Assembly: GCF_015234585.1 (NCBI RefSeq)
Contig: NZ_JADFCM010000010.1
Coordinates: 47,632 to 111,631, forward strand
Length of the DNA stretch: 64,000 nucleotides
Direction of reading: 5' to 3'
Source of the DNA: Pseudalkalibacillus hwajinpoensis
Lineage (GTDB): Bacteria > Bacillota > Bacilli > Bacillales > Guptibacillaceae
Made by a program: the position numbers and the translations under genes. Below, one piece after another: positions 17,527-26,498 of the stretch. The number at the start of each line of letters is the position of its first letter. Positions within the stretch are counted from its first letter, which is position 1. A model generated the notes under the pieces. The model did not search any database, was not told the origin of the DNA, and worked only from the letters and a program-made list of their open reading frames with translations.

Positions 17527-18516
17527 TTAGAATGCTACGATTGTTCTTCCACGTACTTTTCCATTTAGAATTGAACTCAACACATCAGGTAGTTCATCAA
17601 GTGTCACTTCATTTTGAATCGATTCAAGGTGCTCAGACGGTTTATATTCGTCAGCGGCTTTCTTCCAAATTTCCTTCCGCTTTTCCATTGGACAATAGAC
17701 AGAGTCAATCCCGAGTAAATTAACTCCTCTTAAAATAAACGGAAAAACAGTTGTAGGAACTTTAGCGCCTGCAGTAAGACCACTTACGGCAACAGCGCCT
17801 CCGTACATTGTATTACTTAAAACAGCAGCAAGCGTTTCTCCTCCAACGGGATCGACTGCGCCTGCCCACTTCTGTTTGCCAATCGGCTTAAATCCTTCAG
17901 GGGCTACTTCTTCTCGACCGATTGTATGTGTCGCACCAAGTTGCTTCAGGTAATCATATTCTGATTCTTTCCCCGTACTTGCTGCCACTTCATACCCTTT
18001 TTTAGCTAGAATAGCTACAGCCATACTTCCTACGCCACCCGTTGCACCTGTCACAAGAACTGGTCCTTTTTCAGGCGTCACACCCGCTTGTTCGAGTTGA
18101 TACACGGAAAGAGCTGCCGTAAATCCTGCTGTTCCGTATACCATTGCTTCTTTAAAAGACAGTCCGTCAGGTAGTGGGACGATCCAATCTGATTTCACCC
18201 TAGCATACTCGCTAAACCCGCCGTAGTGTGACACGCCTAACTCGTAGCTAGTAACAATGACCCGATCTCCTTCCTTCCAATCTGGATGATCCGATTCCGC
18301 AACTACACCTGCAAGATCTATACCAGGGATGTGCGGGTATTTCTTAACAATATTTCCCTTTGGATGAGTAGCTAACCCATCTTTATAGTTCACGCTAGAA
18401 TAATGAACTTTAACTAACACATCTCCTTCAGGAAGATCGTCTTTCGTTAAATTCTTTATTGATACTTTTGTATCCTCATCAATCTTATCAACAACTAAAG
18501 CTTTAAATTGATCCAT
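17527..18516 (-). CDS. YhdH/YhfP-family quinone oxidoreductase
   Basis: A 329-residue medium-chain dehydrogenase/reductase of the zinc-free YhdH/AcuI group, related to acryloyl-CoA reductase. The N-terminal GroES-like part has VHYSSVNYKDGLA, and the Rossmann NADPH motif is VLVTGATGGVGSMAVAIL. The substrate is not certain. It is divergent from a tetR gene. On the minus strand a promoter TTGACC-N17-TTAAGA has its -35 element inside a perfect palindrome, so repression by the neighbouring TetR is likely. Confidence 0.9.
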   Translation of the reverse strand: MDQFKALVVDKIDEDTKVSIKNLTKDDLPEGDVLVKVHYSSVNYKDGLATHPKGNIVKKYPHIPGIDLAGVVAESDHPDWKEGDRVIVTSYELGVSHYGGFSEYARVKSDWIVPLPDGLSFKEAMVYGTAGFTAALSVYQLEQAGVTPEKGPVLVTGATGGVGSMAVAILAKKGYEVAASTGKESEYDYLKQLGATHTIGREEVAPEGFKPIGKQKWAGAVDPVGGETLAAVLSNTMYGGAVAVSGLTAGAKVPTTVFPFILRGVNLLGIDSVYCPMEKRKEIWKKAADEYKPSEHLESIQNEVTLDELPDVLSSILNGKVRGRTIVAF

Positions 18517-18568
18517 CTAGGATCCCTCCTTCAACTTTCTTTCGGACTCATCTTAACAGAAATTATTC

Positions 18569-18578
18569 TGACCGGTCA
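18569..18578. promoter_or_regulatory. Candidate TetR operator over the yhdH-like promoter
   Basis: The perfect 10-bp palindrome TGACCGGTCA lies between the divergent oxidoreductase and tetR genes and overlaps the -35 hexamer of the oxidoreductase promoter. Weak symmetry extends outward into AT-rich flanks. Confidence 0.55.
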
Positions 18579-18645
18579 ATTAATCTGAATTCTTTAATCA
18601 CACATATGGTTTGTGTATAATGATCACTGTAAGGAGAGGAATGAG

Positions 18646-19233
18646 ATGAAACGTAAAGCTGAGTTAAAGCGGCAACAGATTATTAAAGCAGCCTATCAAG
18701 CCGTCTCTGATAAAGGGTATGAGGCGGTTACACTTCAAGACATAGCTGATTATGCAGACGTAAGTAAAGGCGTCCCAAATTATTATTTCCAGAACAAAGA
18801 GGACGTACTTGCTCATCTGCTCGCTCAAATTACCGATCGCATATATGAAAAAGAGAAACTGGCTGTTGAAAAGGAAACGACTTCAACAAACATGCTTCTT
18901 GCATATTTAAATACAGTGTTTGTAGGTCCTAAAGAAAATGAGAAATTCTACCGTGTATATTTAGATTTTCTTGCGCAGGCAACCAGAAACAAACGGTACA
19001 GAGAAATAAATGAACGCTTTTATCAAAATTGTTCATCCATCTCTAAAGTGATCCTCGAGCAAGGGAAGAAAGAGGGCGCCTTTCGCACGATTGATAACGA
19101 AGAGGCAGGGAGAACAATTAGGGCAATGATAGACGGTTATATGATTCAATGGATGATGACGGGTGACCATACGCAACATAACGCATATAAAACAGCTTGT
19201 TACAGGAGCGTGCTTTCCTATATACAAAACTAA
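18646..19233 (+). CDS. TetR/AcrR-family transcriptional regulator
   Basis: About 195 residues. The N-terminal helix-turn-helix (about 10-55) reads TLQDIADYADVSKGVPNYYF, typical of TetR; the C-terminal ligand domain ends with MIDGYMIQWMMTGD. The start MKRKAELKR follows AAGGAG by 9 nt and is preferred over an in-frame ATG 11 codons upstream. A TATAAT at about 18617 lies upstream. It probably controls the divergent oxidoreductase. Confidence 0.9.
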   Translation: MKRKAELKRQQIIKAAYQAVSDKGYEAVTLQDIADYADVSKGVPNYYFQNKEDVLAHLLAQITDRIYEKEKLAVEKETTSTNMLLAYLNTVFVGPKENEKFYRVYLDFLAQATRNKRYREINERFYQNCSSISKVILEQGKKEGAFRTIDNEEAGRTIRAMIDGYMIQWMMTGDHTQHNAYKTACYRSVLSYIQN

Positions 19234-19387
19234 CTTTTGCTACTTTTCGCCCCGTGCTACTTTTCAATGAAAAGCTCCTCATTTCTTATTGAACTTCATT
19301 CCCTCAAAAAACAAGACGGCCTTTCACTCTCATTAATAAAACATCTGAGAATGGGCAAGCTAACATCTAATAAAGGAGGGATGACGT

Positions 19388-19498
19388 TTGCCTCAGGAAA
19401 AAAAACGCGGCATGAAAAAAGAGCTGTCTCAATCTGTTGAACATGCCAACCAAACAAAGCCTTCCACTAAACAAAAAAGCAAAAAAATCACAGAGTAA
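19388..19498 (+). CDS. Small basic protein, 36 residues, unrecognised
   Basis: TTG start at 19388, 6 nt after AAAGGAGGG, encoding a highly polar, lysine-rich peptide beginning MPQEKKRGMKKELSQ and ending KSKKITE. The strong ribosome site and a terminator overlapping the stop codon support a real gene. Size and composition recall minor spore-associated small proteins of Bacillaceae, but I cannot match it to a named family. Confidence 0.6.
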   Translation: MPQEKKRGMKKELSQSVEHANQTKPSTKQKSKKITE

Positions 19499-19523
19499 AA
19501 CCGGGCCATGCGCGCCCGGTTTT
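19497..19523. terminator. Bidirectional terminator
   Basis: AAAACCGGGC and GCCCGGTTTT form a GC-rich hairpin between the small plus-strand gene and uvsE on the minus strand, touching both stop codons. Confidence 0.85.
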
Positions 19524-20487
19524 ACTTTAGTTTGAACGTAGATTGATCAATGAGTTCAACATCACTTCTTTGTCTAATTACATCCATCAGTTGAAAGAGC
19601 GCTGCATCTTTTTGTTTGGCTTCAATCATACAATCAATTTGGTCTGTGCTTCCTTTGACTTCATTCAGAAAAGAAAAGAACCAATCAACATCTACATAAT
19701 CAGCATGACTTCGAAATTCCTTTTCACTCTTAGGAGAAGAAATATGCATCTTAACAGGTAGTGAAGAGTCTCTCCAAGTATTAACCACTCTCCCCCATTC
19801 TTTCGCCCAATCTTTTGTTTCATGACACGCCACATGATGATGATAATCAAAAACGAGCGGCACGTTTAACTTCTCACATAAATAAAGAGTATCTAGGAGC
19901 GTATACGTTGTATCATCATTCTCTAAAATAATGGTTTGCTGTATTTTCTGCGGGGTATACATCCAATTATGGATAAACCGTTCAAGTGACTTCTCCTTAT
20001 CATCATAGGCTCCTCCTACATGAAGGACACACCGATGTGTTGAAGGAAGTCCCATTTCTTCAAGAAGACGTACGTGCAAAGAAAGCATTTGAATCGATGC
20101 TTGTAAAATTTCTTTCTTAGGTGAATTAAGTAAGACGAAATGATCCGGGTGAAAGTCCACCCTCATTTTTTCTCTAATTGCAAAATCACCTAACTGTTTC
20201 AACGGTTTCTTTAGTGGAGAAAGATAATCCCACCCTTCAAGGGCTTCATGATTGGCAAGCGGGATTAGCCTTGAGCTAAAGCGAAAAAAATGAATCTCGT
20301 TCCCTTTGTTGTGCTTAAGAAGACGTAGGCAGTTCTCAAGATTTGAAATTGCAATCCGCTCAAGCTTCCGAATAGCCGCTTCTTTATCTTGGATTTTTTG
20401 AAATTGAGCATATGTCATCGTCTGAGACGGAGAACCGTTATTCAGTTCTGTACTCATTGCGACATACCCTAGCCGAATAATCGTCAT
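19522..20487 (-). CDS. uvsE: UV DNA damage endonuclease UvsE
   Basis: About 321 residues of the UvdE TIM-barrel family, which nicks DNA 5' to UV photoproducts. Visible signatures are IRLGYVAMST at the start, HFFRFSSRLIPL, MRVDFHPDHFVLL, LENDDTTYT, VFDYHHH and HISSPKSEKEFRSHADYVD, which hold the metal-binding His, Glu and Asp residues. The start MTIIRLGY follows GGAGGTGA; an ATG seven codons upstream has a poorer context. It is divergent from degV. Confidence 0.93.
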   Translation of the reverse strand: MTIIRLGYVAMSTELNNGSPSQTMTYAQFQKIQDKEAAIRKLERIAISNLENCLRLLKHNKGNEIHFFRFSSRLIPLANHEALEGWDYLSPLKKPLKQLGDFAIREKMRVDFHPDHFVLLNSPKKEILQASIQMLSLHVRLLEEMGLPSTHRCVLHVGGAYDDKEKSLERFIHNWMYTPQKIQQTIILENDDTTYTLLDTLYLCEKLNVPLVFDYHHHVACHETKDWAKEWGRVVNTWRDSSLPVKMHISSPKSEKEFRSHADYVDVDWFFSFLNEVKGSTDQIDCMIEAKQKDAALFQLMDVIRQRSDVELIDQSTFKLK

Positions 20488-20634
20488 TCCATTCTCACCT
20501 CCAAACATCTTTCTATTAGGCTCTCCATTCCATTCTTAATTCATTAGCCACAACTTACGTTCGATTAGGCGTTGAAGCGTGGTACAATAGACATAATACC
20601 TGGATGCGGGTAATAACAAAAAAGGGGTAATTGT

Positions 20635-21492
20635 ATGGCAACTCGAATCATTACTGACAGCAGCGTCGACTTCCCTGAAGAACTGCTAAATGAATTGAAC
20701 GTAACGGTCGTTCCACTCAACCTTCTCTTTGGTGAAGAAGAATACAAAGCTGGAGTAGATCTTGATACGCAAACGTTCTACCAAAAACTTAAAAAATCTA
20801 AAGAGCTTCCTAAGTCCTCTGCCCCAGCACCACAGGACTTTCTTACAAAATTTGAAGAAGCAAGTCCTGAGGACGATATTCTTGTCATAGCGCTGTCCGG
20901 AGCATTAAGCACTACTTATGACAACGCTGTACTTGCAAAGAAAATGTTTCATGAGGAACATCCTGACAGGAAAATCGAAGTCATCAATTCAAAAACAGCC
21001 TCATCAGGTCTTGGGATCATTGTTTATCACGTTGCAGAAATGGCACGTGACGGCGAAACCTTTGAATCCATCGTTGAACAAGCATATGAATACACAGAAG
21101 ATACGCTAACAATGTTTTTATTAGACACCCTTGAGAACGTTATCAAGGGGGGACGCCTCGATCGTGTAAGAGGAACGATTGCTTCAGCCTTGAATATTAA
21201 ATTACTTATGAAGGCAAGTGATGACGACGGTTCACTTGAGGTCCTTGATAAAATCCGCGGAAACAAGCGAGCAGTACGCCAATTCATTCAAAAAATTGGC
21301 GAGTATGGGCATAATTTTGAGGATAAGGTCATTGCTGTAGCTCATAGTAATTGTGAGGATAAAGCAAAGGCATTAATCGAGCAAATTCAAGAACGCTATA
21401 AATTCAAAAACGTGATTCTTTCGACGATGGGGCCGCTTATTGGCACTTATGCTGGCGAAGGTGGCCTTCTTGTCGCATTCAAGAAAAATTAA
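20635..21492 (+). CDS. DegV-family fatty-acid-binding protein
   Basis: A 285-residue DegV protein (FakB-like) with the opening ITDSSVDFPEELLNE, the SAPAPQDF loop and ALSGALSTTYDNA. Family members bind a fatty acid and present it to the kinase FakA for phosphorylation. Several paralogues are usual in Bacillaceae, so no specific symbol is given. It has AAAGGGGT upstream and a terminator downstream, and is probably monocistronic. Confidence 0.9.
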   Translation: MATRIITDSSVDFPEELLNELNVTVVPLNLLFGEEEYKAGVDLDTQTFYQKLKKSKELPKSSAPAPQDFLTKFEEASPEDDILVIALSGALSTTYDNAVLAKKMFHEEHPDRKIEVINSKTASSGLGIIVYHVAEMARDGETFESIVEQAYEYTEDTLTMFLLDTLENVIKGGRLDRVRGTIASALNIKLLMKASDDDGSLEVLDKIRGNKRAVRQFIQKIGEYGHNFEDKVIAVAHSNCEDKAKALIEQIQERYKFKNVILSTMGPLIGTYAGEGGLLVAFKKN

Positions 21493-21504
21493 TAACCATT
21501 TAGG

Positions 21505-21531
21505 GAGCGCATTTTGCGCTCTTTTTTTTTT
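21505..21531 (+). terminator. Terminator downstream of degV-family gene
   Basis: GAGCGCA and TGCGCTC pair and are followed by ten T residues. Confidence 0.9.
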
Positions 21532-21653
21532 GGATAAATCTATGTTTGCTCATATTGTTCATTACTCAAATGAGCCAAAAATCAATAACATTCATTACCA
21601 TAGCCTTGAATAAAATAAAAATTTAAAATAAAAAAACGCTTTCTTTACAGGAA

Positions 21654-21669
21654 ATGAATGACCATTCAT
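21654..21669. promoter_or_regulatory. Palindromic operator, FadR-like, upstream of fadH-like gene
   Basis: ATGAATG-AC-CATTCAT is a perfect 7-2-7 palindrome located 38 nt before the start of the 2,4-dienoyl-CoA reductase-like gene. It shares TGAATGA/TCATTCA half-sites with the operators of Bacillus FadR, the TetR-family repressor of fatty-acid degradation. The regulator is inferred from the site only. Confidence 0.6.
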
Positions 21670-21707
21670 CGAAATGTGTTCAAAACAAAGAAGTGTGGTG
21701 AGCAGTT

Positions 21708-23651
21708 ATGAAATGGGAAAAATTATTTAAACCAATTCAATTAAGGAGATTAACTCTGCCGAACAGAGTAATGATGGGATCCATGCACCTTGGAATGGAA
21801 GGAAATAAAGATCAAGAGGATGCTCTCATTTCGTTTTATACTGAACGGTCAGGAGAGAACGGTCCAGGTCTCATTGTTACAGGAGGGATTTCTGTTTCAC
21901 CTGAAGGCGATGGTGGACACCATTTTCTAGGATTCTATCGAGACGATGATCTTCGAGTCATGAAACGATTAACAAGCAGCGTGCATACAGCAAATGGGCG
22001 TATTGCGGCACAGCTTTTTCATGCTGGACGATATGCTTACTCTGAGATGAACGGCATTCCGTCTGTCGCTCCATCTCCTATCAAATCGCCCATTCACAGA
22101 GAAACTCCCCAGGAACTAAATGAACTTGATATTATTAATTTACTTGAATCCTATGCAGAAGCCGCCAGGAAAGCGAAAGAGGTTGGATTTGACGCAGTAG
22201 AAATCATGGGCTCTGAAGGATATTTAATCAATCAATTCCTATCACCAAGAACAAATAAGCGAGCAGATAAATGGGGCGGAAACTTTGAGAATCGCACTCG
22301 TTTTGCAATCGAAGTCCTTAAAGCAGTTCGAAAAGCAGTCGGAGAGGATTATCCGGTGATTTTTCGTATGTCTGGACTCGATTTAGTACCCGACTCCTCA
22401 ACACCAGAAGAAACCGTTCAACTAGCTACAAAATTAGAGGCTCATGGCGCTGATATTCTAAACATTGGAATTGGTTGGCACGAATCAACAGTCCCAACGA
22501 TTTCAATGATGGTGCCTCGTGCTGGTTTTATCGAACCCGCTCTACAAATTAAAGAAGCGGTGACTATCCCGGTGATTGGAAGTAATCGAATTAATGACCC
22601 GGTTCTAGCAGAAGAGTTACTTCAAAAACTCGATATGGTCTCAATGGCTAGACCTTTCCTTGCCGATCCACATCTATTAGTGAAGGCGAAGGAACAAGCA
22701 CTTGATCAGATCAACACATGCATCGCTTGTAACCAGGCATGTCTTGATCATGCCTTCGAAGGCAAAGCCGTCTCTTGTCTTGTTAACCCCAGGGCTGGCA
22801 GAGAGCACAAGTGGACCATTAAGAAAGCTGAAAATATAAAAACAGTTGTAGTGCTCGGTGGAGGCGTCGCTGGCATGGAAGCTGCAAGAGCTCATGCTGA
22901 ATTAGGTCATAACGTGACACTTTATGAAGCGAGCTCTGCGATTGGTGGCCAATTTAATCTTGCTAGAAAAATTCCAATCAAGAAAGAATTTGATGAAACC
23001 ATTCGCTACTACACAACGGAACTAAACCGATTAGGTGTTGATATTTATTTAAATCATAAACCAACAGAACAAGAGCTTTTAAATCACTCACCAGATCTCG
23101 TTGTAGTAGCAACTGGTGTGACACCAAGGCAACCAGTTATTCCTGGTATAGAACATGCCATTCCTTATCCAGACGTTCTTTCTGGTAATGTAGCTGTGGG
23201 CAAAAAGGTAATTATCATTGGAGCCGGCGGCATCGGATGTGATGTGTCTCATTTCTTAATCGAAAAAGGAATCAATAACATTCTCCTTCTAAGACGTAAT
23301 GGAAAAATGGGTGAAGGCCTTGGCAAAACAACTAAGTGGGCGATGTTGCAGGATTTAAAGAAAAATGGTGTGAAGTTTCGAACGAATCTCTCATATGAAG
23401 AAATGACAAAGGATGGTCTTACGATCATAAATGCAGAGACAGACGAGAAAGAATTTCTCAAAGCCGACACCATCATTCTCGCAGCTGGGCAAGAATCGAA
23501 TATACCCCGTGAATACGAATTGCTTTCACAAAAAGGTGTTGAAATCGCCATTATCGGTGGCGCTCTTCTTGCTGGTGAGCTAGATGCGAAACGCGCCATT
23601 TATGAAGGTGCTAAAATCGCGTTCGAACCCGAAACCATATCGATTAACTAG
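21708..23651 (+). CDS. 2,4-dienoyl-CoA reductase-like flavoenzyme (FadH family)
   Basis: A 647-residue Old-Yellow-Enzyme fusion. Residues 1-335 form an FMN TIM barrel; Cys338, Cys341, Cys345 and Cys357 (CIACNQAC then CLVN) bind a 4Fe-4S cluster; the rest carries two dinucleotide motifs, VVLGGGVAGMEAARA and IIIGAGGIGCDVSH. This layout matches E. coli FadH, which reduces 2,4-dienoyl-CoA during breakdown of unsaturated fatty acids, but related enzymes act on other enones. The FadR-like palindrome upstream favours a fatty-acid role. Confidence 0.88.
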   Translation: MKWEKLFKPIQLRRLTLPNRVMMGSMHLGMEGNKDQEDALISFYTERSGENGPGLIVTGGISVSPEGDGGHHFLGFYRDDDLRVMKRLTSSVHTANGRIAAQLFHAGRYAYSEMNGIPSVAPSPIKSPIHRETPQELNELDIINLLESYAEAARKAKEVGFDAVEIMGSEGYLINQFLSPRTNKRADKWGGNFENRTRFAIEVLKAVRKAVGEDYPVIFRMSGLDLVPDSSTPEETVQLATKLEAHGADILNIGIGWHESTVPTISMMVPRAGFIEPALQIKEAVTIPVIGSNRINDPVLAEELLQKLDMVSMARPFLADPHLLVKAKEQALDQINTCIACNQACLDHAFEGKAVSCLVNPRAGREHKWTIKKAENIKTVVVLGGGVAGMEAARAHAELGHNVTLYEASSAIGGQFNLARKIPIKKEFDETIRYYTTELNRLGVDIYLNHKPTEQELLNHSPDLVVVATGVTPRQPVIPGIEHAIPYPDVLSGNVAVGKKVIIIGAGGIGCDVSHFLIEKGINNILLLRRNGKMGEGLGKTTKWAMLQDLKKNGVKFRTNLSYEEMTKDGLTIINAETDEKEFLKADTIILAAGQESNIPREYELLSQKGVEIAIIGGALLAGELDAKRAIYEGAKIAFEPETISIN

Positions 23652-23662
23652 CTAGATCACAA

Positions 23663-23704
23663 AACGAAAAGAAGAGACGCCAAAGGGCGCCTCTTCTTTT
23701 CGTT
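23663..23704. terminator. Bidirectional terminator
   Basis: A long hairpin with an AACGAAAAGAAGAG arm and CTCTTCTTTTCGTT arm around GCC/GGC, located between the fadH-like gene and the convergent nucleotidyltransferase gene. Confidence 0.85.
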
Positions 23705-23709
23705 GTATA

Positions 23710-24462
23710 TCAATTCCAAATCATTCGTTTAAGAAAAGGCACACTATAAACCGTACCTTCTAACTGCTCTATGATCCAATCTTCCTCTTCCTTCAACCAG
23801 TTTCGAATAAGGTTAGCAGATTTCTCATGCTCTTCAATCGTCATAAACTGAAAAATTCCTTTCGACTTCTCAACCTCTTTCTCCCCAAGTGTTCCATTCA
23901 ATGCTTTTAAACCAAGCTGAGCTCGATCCGGATGATAACGGTGCAATATCACTCTTGAATAATGAAGCATGACTTGATTTAACATATGAACAGACCAAAT
24001 ATCGTTTCCTCTTCTTCTCGACTTCTCGTATTGAAATAAGAAAAAAGCTGTATCATCCACATGATTGATAAACTCCTGCCTCGATAAGGTTAACTGCTCA
24101 TTAAAATGACTCAACCGATTGTCAGGATCATAAATCACTTTGCAATAATCTTTCTCTATCAACGAGTCCGCTGTCACCGTAAATAAATCAAGATGGAGCA
24201 TATTATCGAACACAGCGATGATCTGTGGAGCAATAATGAAAATTTCATCATAAAAGAGAAGATTAGCATATGCTTCTAAATGATGCTTTCGGTTCTTAAG
24301 AAACAACCCCACATCGTTCTCTTCTACAAGACAATAAAGATCAACATCCGAATTTTCATCATGTTCGTTTCGCCCCATAGATCCTTTAAGGAAAATCGCT
24401 TTTACGAGAGGATCTTGCTCCAGACTGTTAGATATCACTCGAACCGCTTCTTCTTGCTTCAC
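23710..24462 (-). CDS. Nucleotidyltransferase-domain protein (aminoglycoside-NTase-like)
   Basis: A 250-residue protein with an N-terminal Pol-beta nucleotidyltransferase fold: FLKGSMGRNEHDENSDVDLY carries the GS...DxD catalytic motif near residues 26-42. The C-terminal half is helical, resembling streptomycin/spectinomycin-type adenylyltransferases and their uncharacterised relatives. No HEPN partner gene is adjacent. The substrate is unknown; a resistance function is not established. Confidence 0.8.
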   Translation of the reverse strand: MKQEEAVRVISNSLEQDPLVKAIFLKGSMGRNEHDENSDVDLYCLVEENDVGLFLKNRKHHLEAYANLLFYDEIFIIAPQIIAVFDNMLHLDLFTVTADSLIEKDYCKVIYDPDNRLSHFNEQLTLSRQEFINHVDDTAFFLFQYEKSRRRGNDIWSVHMLNQVMLHYSRVILHRYHPDRAQLGLKALNGTLGEKEVEKSKGIFQFMTIEEHEKSANLIRNWLKEEEDWIIEQLEGTVYSVPFLKRMIWN

Positions 24463-24557
24463 TCCCTCACCTCATTTTTACATTTTTTAGATATTAAACC
24501 ATTATATAGGACAAAGAAGTAAATAGACAAGAAAAAAAGAATGCTTCTATGCACTCT

Positions 24558-24887
24558 TCATCCTAATTTATCGCCTTTTTTCACTTTTTGATCAGGCTGT
24601 ATTAGCACGACTCCTTCATCTCCGTATACGCCTAATACAAGCACTTCAGACATATAATCTGCAATTTGCCTTGGGGGGAAATTCACCACCGCCATCACCT
24701 GTTTACCGATTAAATCATCCTGGTTATACAGATCCTTAATTTGTGCACTGGACTTCTTTATACCAATTTCCTCCCCCAGATCTACCTTTAATTGATAAGC
24801 TGGTTTTCTAGCCTTTTTAAAATCATTCACTTCAATAATTTCCCCAACACGAATATCAAGTTTCATAAAATCATCAAACGTCGCCAC
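24558..24887 (-). CDS. csaA: CsaA, tRNA-binding-fold chaperone
   Basis: About 109 residues, an OB-fold of the EMAP/tRNA-binding type. DDFMKLDIRVGEI, IGIKKSSAQI, VNFPPRQIADYMSEVLVLG and the C-terminal KGDKLG match B. subtilis CsaA (110 residues), a homodimeric chaperone linked to Sec export. Alignment to that protein places the start at the GTG at 24885-24887 rather than the GTG three codons upstream; neither has a strong ribosome site. Confidence 0.92.
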   Translation of the reverse strand: MATFDDFMKLDIRVGEIIEVNDFKKARKPAYQLKVDLGEEIGIKKSSAQIKDLYNQDDLIGKQVMAVVNFPPRQIADYMSEVLVLGVYGDEGVVLIQPDQKVKKGDKLG

Positions 24888-24976
24888 TTCATCCACCCGG
24901 CCTTTTCATCTAAGTATAGAATCATTTTCTTTCAATACCTCTATATTTGTTTCTCGAGATAATTTCAAAACCCTTC

Positions 24977-25615
24977 CTATTCCAATCTCTTCTCCATAAA
25001 TAGATGAATCTTGCTATGAATTTCATCCTCACTTTTGTGTCGCTCTCCAAATAAGAATGAAGAGTAACACTCTACTAGGAAGCGATCGCTCTCTTCAAAT
25101 TGTATAGCGTATAGTTCAGATAGGGTAAGGGGGTATTGTGAAGTCTTGAAAAACTGTTCGATGCGAAGGGCGTACATGATGTCATTTAATAATTCGTAGT
25201 GGTTGATTGGTGGCATACATTGTTGCAAGCGAGTATCAATAGACTGTAGCAGGCTCACAAGACCACGCTTGATTTTATTTCTTGAAGGAAGAACAAAAGG
25301 TGTGTCTCCATATACGTTTAATTGCTCAAAACAAGGAGCCACATACTCTCTTGACCCATCAGCCATTTCGCTAAATTCCTGTAGACTCACTTCTCTTAGA
25401 TCAAGTGAAATACCCGTTAGTTCAGGGAGACATGGAGACTTACTTGGGAGTTCCTTATAAAAACACCAGATATCCAGATCGGAATATGGACCAGCTTCCC
25501 CTCTAGCAAAGCTTCCTGTCAAAACAATCCCAGATAACGATGGTTGTTTCAATCGGACAACAAGTCGTTTAGCGTATTTTTCAATCATTATTGGAGTAAG
25601 TAGTGGATTTCGCAT
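24977..25615 (-). CDS. Second nucleotidyltransferase-domain protein
   Basis: A 212-residue protein with the Pol-beta NTase motif VLTGSFARGEAGPYSDLDIW near residues 31-50; the two aspartates needed for metal binding are present. The C-terminal region is helical. It shares only the catalytic motif with the protein at 23.7 kb. Substrate unknown. Confidence 0.78.
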   Translation of the reverse strand: MRNPLLTPIMIEKYAKRLVVRLKQPSLSGIVLTGSFARGEAGPYSDLDIWCFYKELPSKSPCLPELTGISLDLREVSLQEFSEMADGSREYVAPCFEQLNVYGDTPFVLPSRNKIKRGLVSLLQSIDTRLQQCMPPINHYELLNDIMYALRIEQFFKTSQYPLTLSELYAIQFEESDRFLVECYSSFLFGERHKSEDEIHSKIHLFMEKRLE

Positions 25616-25718
25616 CTCTTTTTCTCCTTTTCACCGAGACCCTAAGAAGGAGCTAGCAAGTATGAAGCTGTTCTTTATAGTTAAAAGCAAGCTCTTTGTT
25701 TTATAATCAATCATCCCG

Positions 25719-26405
25719 CTAGTTTATAAGGAAACGGTACACCGTATGAATAACATCATCCCGATCCTCTCCGTGGCAGATCAAATGCTTTGAATTCTCC
25801 ATCAATCTAACCTGTTTCTCATCCGAACGAATCAACTGATAAATCGTATCAGCGGTTTTATAAGGTACCATTCCATCAAGCTTTCCCTGTAAAATGATCG
25901 TTGGAATAGAGACATGTTCGAAGGATGGCTTGAGGTGTTGGACAAGCTTTCGAAATTCTAATGAAGCAAGGAGTGGCGTTGTCTTTACCTTTTTGCTATA
26001 GCGAATAAACAATTCATTTTGAAGAAGCTTTCCTCTGTAGAGATCGGTCATCATTTCTCTTATATCCTTCACCATCTGCAAAGGATGAATATATTGTATA
26101 GCTGCACTTAATAACACTAGTTTATCAACTTTATACTTCGTTGCTAAATAGCCAGCGAGAACGCCCCCCATTGAAAATCCAATGAGATAAATCGTATCGC
26201 AACGTTCTAACAACTGCTTTAAATGCTCCTCTGCTGTATCGATCCATTGTTGAAAGGTAATCCCTCTAAGTGAATCCTTTTCCCCGTGTCCTGGAAGCGT
26301 CGGTGATACTACAACCCAATCCGTTTGACTTCTAAAATAATTTGCCAGAGGTTCAACCTCAAATGGTGACCCTGTAAATCCATGTATGAGCAAACAACCA
26401 ATCAT
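25719..26405 (-). CDS. Alpha/beta-hydrolase, Est30-like carboxylesterase
   Basis: A 228-residue hydrolase. The oxyanion-hole motif LLIHGFTGSPFEVEPLA is at residues 5-21, the nucleophile serine is in GFSMGGV near residue 94, the acid lies in QGKLDGMVPY and the histidine in NSKHLICHGEDRD. These match the Bacillus/Geobacillus Est30 carboxylesterase group acting on short-chain esters. No signal peptide, so cytoplasmic. Confidence 0.88.
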   Translation of the reverse strand: MIGCLLIHGFTGSPFEVEPLANYFRSQTDWVVVSPTLPGHGEKDSLRGITFQQWIDTAEEHLKQLLERCDTIYLIGFSMGGVLAGYLATKYKVDKLVLLSAAIQYIHPLQMVKDIREMMTDLYRGKLLQNELFIRYSKKVKTTPLLASLEFRKLVQHLKPSFEHVSIPTIILQGKLDGMVPYKTADTIYQLIRSDEKQVRLMENSKHLICHGEDRDDVIHTVYRFLIN

Positions 26406-26498
26406 GTTTGTCCCCTCACCTTTCCTTCTGTCGTTACCACTTTATATTCCCATCAGAAGAAAAAGTTAATCGCTTGTAGTCCTTATATATCATCCCTA

